5,052 nucleotides of DNA from the NCBI GenBank assembly GCA_039029935.1, contig JBCCFC010001037.1, forward strand, positions 1 to 5,052. The letters run 5' to 3'. Below the pieces are notes generated by a model. The model searched no databases, was not told where the DNA came from, and saw only the letters and a list, made by a program, of their open reading frames with translations. The position numbers were made by a program, and so were the translations under genes. Of the stretch, positions 1 to 5,052 are shown piece after piece. The DNA comes from G039029935 sp039029935 (GTDB lineage Bacteria > Chloroflexota > Anaerolineae > Caldilineales > Caldilineaceae). Every line of letters starts with the position of its first letter. Position 1 is the stretch's first letter.

Positions 1-45
1 TGAAGCAGATTATTCTTAATACGGATAATCCTCAAAATACAAACG

Positions 46-696
46 ATGCGGCAGAATGAAAACCTTCCAATTACAACAAATAAATACCATCAACTCATCA
101 AAATGGGTTTCTTTAATTCCGAACAACGAATCGAGTTAATTAATGGTTTATTGGTCCAAAAACCTCAAGTTAGCCCCCAACATAGAGCAACCACCCATCG
201 TTTAAGGAAAATACTGTCTGATGTTATCAACAGTGAGTCACGAAATAGTTCAATAGTATTTATGAACTCGCCTATTACCCTTGCTCAACTCAATTCTGAG
301 CCAGAACCTGATTTAGTTGTTGTAACTGCCCGTGACGATGAGTATCGGTATCATCATCCAACAGCATCTGATATTCAAGTTTTGATTGAGGTTTCTGATG
401 AGACGTTGGTATTCGACCAGATGGAAAAATACCAGCTCTATGCAAGGGCAATGATTCCTGACTATTGGTTCATAAATTTAGTAGATGACGAAATAGAGTT
501 TTATCTCAGTCCCTCTATATCGGATGAAGGACAGCCATGTTATCGTTCCAAAACAATCCTTCCATTGGATGATGCAACAGTGGCACAGCGAATTTATCAA
601 CAACAATTTATCGAACGCACAGCGGGAGCTTGGCAAGGCGAGCCATTAACACGCCCAGAGCAAGGAAAGTTTGAAAACCGTTTAGAGTTTCTCTAA
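46..696 (+). CDS. Uma2-family (DUF820) putative PD-(D/E)XK endonuclease
   Basis: A 216-residue protein with the hallmarks of the Uma2/DUF820 family, a restriction-endonuclease-like fold abundant in cyanobacteria and Chloroflexota whose cellular role is not settled. Visible motifs are RIELING at residues 28-34 (E30; the family usually has D rather than N at 33), PEPDLVVV at 86-93 (D89), LIEVSD at 113-118 (E115), then D124, K128 and Y132 followed by a PDYWFINL block at 138-145. These match the expected acidic and lysine active-site positions, so it is probably not a decayed copy. Residues from about 190 form a tail beyond the usual fold. The ATG at 46 is chosen because the frame is closed by a TGA at 1-3 with no other start between, and the N-terminal stretch before E30 has normal family length; ATG 103 (residue 20) would cut it. 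No good Shine-Dalgarno is visible. Its DNA is clearly more AT-rich than the nuo genes that follow after 34 bases, suggesting separate origin. DNA cleavage activity is inferred from family only. Confidence 0.9.
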   Translation: MRQNENLPITTNKYHQLIKMGFFNSEQRIELINGLLVQKPQVSPQHRATTHRLRKILSDVINSESRNSSIVFMNSPITLAQLNSEPEPDLVVVTARDDEYRYHHPTASDIQVLIEVSDETLVFDQMEKYQLYARAMIPDYWFINLVDDEIEFYLSPSISDEGQPCYRSKTILPLDDATVAQRIYQQQFIERTAGAWQGEPLTRPEQGKFENRLEFL

Positions 697-730
697 CTGA
701 ATCATACAAGTTTTCTAGGAAAAAACGATT

Positions 731-3304
731 ATGGCAGATTTAGTCACACTGACTATTGATGAACAAGAACTGAGTGTACCCAAGGGTACGTTGGTTGTGG
801 ATGCCGCAGCTACATTGAATAAGGAAATCCCTGTTTTTTGTAGCCATCCAAAATTAGACCCAGTTGCATGTTGTCGCATGTGTCTGGTTGAAATTGATAT
901 GGGTGGTCCACGCAGTCGTGGTCCTATGTTGATGACGGCTTGTTCTGTGCCAGTCATGCCGGGCATGCAGGTGTGGACGGATACGGAGAAAGTGCAGGAA
1001 ACACAGGAGGCCAATCTCGCCTTCATCCTGCTCAACCATCCGCTCGACTGCCCTATCTGCGACAAAGGCGGTGAGTGTCCGTTACAAGACCAAACCATGC
1101 GCTATGGTCCCGGCATTAGTCAACTTGTTGAAGCCAAACGCCACAAGAAGAAGCACTATCACATCTCCGACACGATTGTGTTGGACCAAGAACGCTGTGT
1201 GGTCTGTTGGCGTTGTATCCGTTATCTGCAAGAGTGGGAAGACAAGCCGCAATTGCAACTCTTTGAGCGTGGTGGCGAGACCCTGATTGACATTCAGGAA
1301 GGACAGCCCGTCAATGCTAAGACAAGTGGCAATATTATTGATATGTGTCCAGTCGGTGCATTGACCAACCAAGTCTCGCGCTTTAACTATCGCCCTTGGC
1401 AGATTGACCGCACACCGACCATCTGTCCGCATTTCTCCACAGGCGACAACATCCGTGTGGATTCACGCACACATAAGGTTCGCCGTATTGTAGGGCGTGA
1501 GAACATGCAGGTCAATGACCAATGGATTGCAGACAAAACGCGCTTTGCCTATGAATGGGTGAATAGTGATGGTCGGCTGAAACAGCCAATGGTGCGCAAA
1601 GATGGTGAACTGCAACCTGCCTCATGGGGTGAAGCCCTGCAAACCGTTGCCGACAAACTGCGCACGATTAAAATCAATGAAGGCAATGACGCCATCGGTG
1701 GTATTGGCAGTACCAAGCTCTCCAACGAAAGCAACTATCTGCTCCAACGGTTTATGCGTCAAATCATCGGCACAAACAACGTTGATCACCGCAATGGTGG
1801 CGATATTGCAGCAACCGCCACAGGTATCCCTGCGCTGGCCGATGTCATGAAGCCACAATATGGCCCCAACCCAAAAGTAGACACAGTACTTCTCTTTGGC
1901 CTTGACCCAAGCGAGGAGTTACCAATTTTAGATTTGCATCTAAAACGCTCCATTCGACTGGGTGGCATGAAGGTGATTGTTGCCCATCCACGTCAGATTG
2001 AGTTGACTCGCTATGATGGCCCTTACTTGGGCTACACACCGGGCAGCGAAGTGACATTGCTCAATGGGTTGACACGAGCCGTTATTCAAGCCAGTGGTCA
2101 AGCGGGCAACGAAGGTGTTGCCGAGGTTGAAGGCTGGACACAGAATGTCACGGCTGAATTGGTCGAGGGTGCTTGCGGTGTCGAAATGGCAACCGTTGAA
2201 GCTGCTGCCAAGTTGTTGGCGGACAGCGAAAATGCACTGATTTTATACGGTCCAATGGTCGCTGGTGGCGAGGCTGGTCAACAAGTGTTGAACGGGCTTA
2301 ACAATGTTGCCATTGCTAGCGGTAACTATGAAGGGCTTGCTTATGTTGGTTTGGATGCCAACAGCCAAGGTTGCCGCGATATGGGCGTGTTGCCAACACA
2401 GTTGCCGGGTCATGTTTCCATTGATGATGTGGAAGCTATACAAGAGTATGAGGCTTTCTGGGATTGTCAACTGCGCACATCTGCTGGCAAAACATACAAA
2501 CAGATGCTGGACAGTGCGGGTGACGATATCAAGGCCATGTACATCATGGGCGCAGACCCCGCCAGTGAACGGGCAAGTTGGTCTGAAGCATTGGACAATC
2601 TGGACTTCCTCGTCGTGCAGGAATTGTTCCTGACCGAAACGGCGCAAAAAGCCGATGTGGTCCTGCCTGCGGTTAGCTGGGTGGAGGGTGACGGTACATT
2701 TACCAATGTTGAGCGACGCATCCAACGTGCGCCCAAGGCCATCACCGACCCAAGCAGTAAAGCTGCACCAGATTGGATGATTCTGGATCATCTCTCTAGC
2801 TTGATGGGTGGACAATGGCAATATGCCAACGCCCGCAGCATCACTAACGAAATCAGCAAGTTTGTGTCTATCTATGAAGAACTGGATTGGGACGAGCTTG
2901 GTGACGAAGGTATGCAGTGGGATGCCGCCGACGTTCGACCGGAAGCAGCCTATCGTGAGGCCATACAGCCAACTGTGCCGCCAGCCAAGGATAACACGCT
3001 GGCCGTTGTTGCAGGAACCGTCACCTATGACGGTGGCAGCATGTTCTCGATGACGCAAGAGATGAGCAACATGACCTTTGGCCGCCGCGTTGGGCTAAAC
3101 CCAGCCGATGCTAGTTCGCTTGGCGTTGATGACGAACAGAACGTCACTGTCGGCAATGCCTATGGGCAGTTGTCATTGGCGGTGCGTATTGATACACAAG
3201 TTCAGCAGGGAACAGCTTGGATTCCAGAGAGTCTGCCAAGCGCACCTGTTGGTTCGCTGCTTAATGGCAGTGATGTCGAATTTGTTGAAATTGTAGCTGG
3301 TTAA
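731..3304 (+). CDS. nuoG: NADH-quinone oxidoreductase subunit G (complex I)
   Basis: The large Fe-S subunit of the peripheral arm of complex I, relaying electrons from the NADH/FMN module toward quinone on the cytoplasmic side. The length of 857 residues is within the family range. The N-terminal 2Fe-2S ferredoxin domain (about 1-80) has N1b ligands C37, C48, C51 and C71. The His-Cys motif for N5 is H103, C107, C110, C116. The N4 ligands are C156, C159, C162 and C206 (MCPVGAL). From about 225 a molybdopterin-oxidoreductase-like domain follows, with typical family segments GADPASERASW (607-617) and VEGDGTFTNVERRIQRAP (651-668), and a C-terminal beta-barrel-like domain from about 755. In NuoG this part is structural and binds no molybdenum cofactor. 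The optional N7 site is degenerate: only C232 remains, with F235, D239 and A267 where cysteines would be. The start at 731 has AGGA at 717-720 ten bases upstream. It is likely cotranscribed with nuoH, nuoI and nuoJ. Formate dehydrogenase is excluded by the N-terminal N1b/N5/N4 set and the missing Cys/Sec active site. Confidence 0.98.
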   Translation: MADLVTLTIDEQELSVPKGTLVVDAAATLNKEIPVFCSHPKLDPVACCRMCLVEIDMGGPRSRGPMLMTACSVPVMPGMQVWTDTEKVQETQEANLAFILLNHPLDCPICDKGGECPLQDQTMRYGPGISQLVEAKRHKKKHYHISDTIVLDQERCVVCWRCIRYLQEWEDKPQLQLFERGGETLIDIQEGQPVNAKTSGNIIDMCPVGALTNQVSRFNYRPWQIDRTPTICPHFSTGDNIRVDSRTHKVRRIVGRENMQVNDQWIADKTRFAYEWVNSDGRLKQPMVRKDGELQPASWGEALQTVADKLRTIKINEGNDAIGGIGSTKLSNESNYLLQRFMRQIIGTNNVDHRNGGDIAATATGIPALADVMKPQYGPNPKVDTVLLFGLDPSEELPILDLHLKRSIRLGGMKVIVAHPRQIELTRYDGPYLGYTPGSEVTLLNGLTRAVIQASGQAGNEGVAEVEGWTQNVTAELVEGACGVEMATVEAAAKLLADSENALILYGPMVAGGEAGQQVLNGLNNVAIASGNYEGLAYVGLDANSQGCRDMGVLPTQLPGHVSIDDVEAIQEYEAFWDCQLRTSAGKTYKQMLDSAGDDIKAMYIMGADPASERASWSEALDNLDFLVVQELFLTETAQKADVVLPAVSWVEGDGTFTNVERRIQRAPKAITDPSSKAAPDWMILDHLSSLMGGQWQYANARSITNEISKFVSIYEELDWDELGDEGMQWDAADVRPEAAYREAIQPTVPPAKDNTLAVVAGTVTYDGGSMFSMTQEMSNMTFGRRVGLNPADASSLGVDDEQNVTVGNAYGQLSLAVRIDTQVQQGTAWIPESLPSAPVGSLLNGSDVEFVEIVAG

Positions 3305-3317
3305 ACAGTGAAATACG

Positions 3318-3389
3318 GTAATCAGTAGGTCGGTAATCGGTCAATCGGTTCGCAAATACCGACCTACCGATGACCGACCTACTGATTAC
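3318..3389. repeat. Long imperfect palindrome (hairpin) with internal 10-mer repeats, between nuoG and nuoH
   Basis: Within the 118 gene-free bases 3305-3422, the arm 3318-3341 is the reverse complement of 3366-3389 at 23 of 24 positions (the single mismatch pairs A3335 with G3372). After a 3x3 internal bulge (3342-3344 against 3363-3365), five more pairs form (3345-3349 with 3358-3362), closing on the 8-base loop 3350-3357. The 10-mer GTAGGTCGGT is at 3325-3334, and its reverse complement occurs twice, at 3358-3367 and 3373-3382, spaced 15 bases. AATCGGT repeats at 3335-3341 and 3343-3349. No T-run follows the right arm, so it is not a standard terminator. It has no coding content. It resembles a REP- or MITE-like palindromic element, but no transposase ends or convincing target duplication were found, so its class is open. 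In RNA it would form a strong stem between nuoG and nuoH. Confidence 0.88.
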
Positions 3390-3422
3390 AAGTAGTAACA
3401 GGTAGCTGAAACGAGTACTATT

Positions 3423-4409
<987 letters not shown>

Positions 4410-4424
4410 GGATGAGATGGGATT

Positions 4425-4895
4425 ATGAATTTTAATGATTTTATCAAAGGCGCAACGGAGATTGGCCGTGCGCTGGGTGTAACACTAAAGCACCTCGGTG
4501 AAAAACCTGTTACGGTTGAATACCCAACCGATGCAGTTCCTGTCTATCCGCGTTTTCGTGGCAAGCATGAGTTGCGTCGCTATGAAAATGGCATGGAGCG
4601 TTGTATCGGCTGTATGCTCTGTGAAGCGGCCTGTCCGACATCAGCCATCTATGTCGATGCGGCTGAAAACGATAAAGACAATCCCACCTCTCCTGGCGAA
4701 CGCTATGCCAAAGTCTATGAGGTCAACCTATTGCGCTGCGTCTTCTGCGGCGATTGTGAAGAAGCCTGTCCAACAGAGGCAATTGTTCTCGGACATGACT
4801 TTGCGATGGCAAACTATGAACGCCGAGACTTTATCTTGACAAAGCAAGAGTTGCTCAATCCAGGCGAACCAAACGTCATTATCCGCCCAGAGTAG
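4425..4895 (+). CDS. nuoI: NADH-quinone oxidoreductase subunit I (complex I), 2x[4Fe-4S]
   Basis: The ferredoxin-like subunit of the peripheral arm (TYKY/NDUFS8 homologue), carrying clusters N6a and N6b and passing electrons from the NuoG side to NuoB. The 156 residues match the compact bacterial form. Two complete CxxCxxCxxxCP motifs are present: C60, C63, C66, C70-P71 in the segment GMERCIGCMLCEAACP, and C105, C108, C111, C115-P116 in LLRCVFCGDCEEACP. The amphipathic N-terminal stretch (about 1-35, including the TLKHLGEKPVTVEYP segment) is typical for membrane-surface attachment next to NuoH. The FRGKHEL segment (44-50) precedes the first cluster motif. The ATG at 4425 is preceded by AAGGA at 4408-4412, overlapping the nuoH stop, and by TGGGA at 4418-4422; either purine run could act as the ribosome site. 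The 15-base gap from nuoH implies cotranscription. Nothing is missing or unusual in the ligands. Confidence 0.98.
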   Translation: MNFNDFIKGATEIGRALGVTLKHLGEKPVTVEYPTDAVPVYPRFRGKHELRRYENGMERCIGCMLCEAACPTSAIYVDAAENDKDNPTSPGERYAKVYEVNLLRCVFCGDCEEACPTEAIVLGHDFAMANYERRDFILTKQELLNPGEPNVIIRPE

Positions 4896-4900
4896 GCTAG

Positions 4901-4905
4901 AGGAG
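4901..4905 (+). promoter_or_regulatory. Shine-Dalgarno site of nuoJ
   Basis: AGGAG lies nine bases before the ATG at 4915 and is the strongest ribosome-binding site in the window. It supports 4915 as the nuoJ start rather than the in-frame ATG at 4921 (residue 3), which would be 15 bases away. Confidence 0.8.
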
Positions 4906-4914
4906 AACATTACC

Positions 4915-5052
4915 ATGGCAATGTTATTTTTCATTATTGTCGGTGCGGTCAGCCTGGCCTCAGCGGTCGGTGTTATCACCAGCCGCCAACCGATTCACAG
5001 CGCACTCTTTTTGCTGCTTCACTTTGTTGGGCTGGCGACATTATACATTACA
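4915..5052 (+). CDS. nuoJ: NADH-quinone oxidoreductase subunit J (complex I), 5' part only
   Basis: An open frame running off the right edge, with 46 residues visible and beginning MAMLFFIIVGAVSLAS. NuoJ (ND6 homologue) is a small integral membrane subunit of the proton-pumping arm, adjacent to NuoK and NuoA. The visible part contains a first hydrophobic helix (about 3-21), a short polar turn with ITSRQPIHSALF (21-32) that matches the family's conserved N/Q-P-hydrophobic-S-ALFL pattern, and the start of the second helix (LLLHFVGLATLYIT). The conserved downstream helix with its pi-bulge, the best family diagnostic, lies outside the window. Position directly after nuoI, with a 19-base gap and a strong AGGAG site, matches the standard order G-H-I-J and predicts nuoK next. 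Confidence 0.93.
   Translation, partial: MAMLFFIIVGAVSLASAVGVITSRQPIHSALFLLLHFVGLATLYIT

Noticed and set aside
8..30. Small inverted repeat GATTAT...ATAATC before the Uma2 gene, as an operator or promoter
   Set aside because: Only six base pairs per arm in AT-rich DNA, with no convincing -35/-10 pair; expected by chance.
715..1098. 127-codon minus-strand open frame over the nuoG start
   Set aside because: Antisense to the conserved ferredoxin domain of nuoG, with no family features; treated as a shadow frame.
2243..3058. 271-codon open frame on the minus strand within nuoG
   Set aside because: It lies wholly antisense to the well-supported nuoG, shows no recognisable domain, and its low-complexity mix of residues is what a reverse-strand frame of a coding gene gives.
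731..3304. Formate dehydrogenase or other molybdopterin enzyme instead of NuoG
   Set aside because: The N1b, N5 and N4 ligand set, the lack of the active-site Cys/Sec, and the adjacent nuoH-I-J fix it as complex I subunit G.
3318..3389. CRISPR array or integron-type site suggested by the repeated 10-mers
   Set aside because: The units are inverted and overlapping, with no regular unique spacers, no cas genes and no recombination-site features.
3318..3395. Rho-independent terminator after nuoG
   Set aside because: The stem is very long and not followed by a T-run (the next bases are AAGTAGTAAC), and the same-strand nuo genes continue downstream. The minus-strand side also lacks a clear T-run.

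Overview
The window is mostly a section of a bacterial respiratory complex I (NADH:quinone oxidoreductase) operon. All genes lie on the + strand, in the order nuoG - nuoH - nuoI - nuoJ (nuoJ is cut by the right edge). A Uma2-family (DUF820, PD-(D/E)XK fold) gene lies immediately upstream of nuoG. The organism cannot be named from the sequence. A 14-subunit-type nuo cluster, a Uma2 gene, moderate GC and short palindromic intergenic DNA would all fit a Chloroflexota-like (or less likely a cyanobacteria-associated) environmental bacterium. That assignment is an inference at low to moderate confidence.

Layout. Positions 1-45 hold no recognisable gene. Positions 46-696 encode the Uma2 protein in visibly AT-rich DNA: three 60-base lines counted by hand average about 35% GC, against about 54% for three lines of nuoG. 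After a 34-base gap comes nuoG (731-3304). Next is a 118-base intergenic stretch dominated by a near-perfect long hairpin (3318-3389) built from repeated 10-mers. nuoH (3423-4409), nuoI (4425-4895) and the start of nuoJ (4915 onward) follow with gaps of 15 and 19 bases, typical of one transcript.

How the genes work together. NuoG and NuoI carry the Fe-S chain that takes electrons from the NADH-oxidising module toward quinone. NuoH forms the membrane base of the quinone chamber, and NuoJ belongs to the proton-pumping membrane arm. All Fe-S ligands of clusters N1b, N5, N4, N6a and N6b are visible, while the optional N7 cluster of NuoG has been lost. The Uma2 gene has no known role in complex I and looks like an accessory insertion between nuo genes.

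I see no sign of a new multi-gene system. The items most worth a second look are the composite hairpin repeat between nuoG and nuoH, the foreign-looking Uma2 gene in the operon, and the degenerate N7 site.
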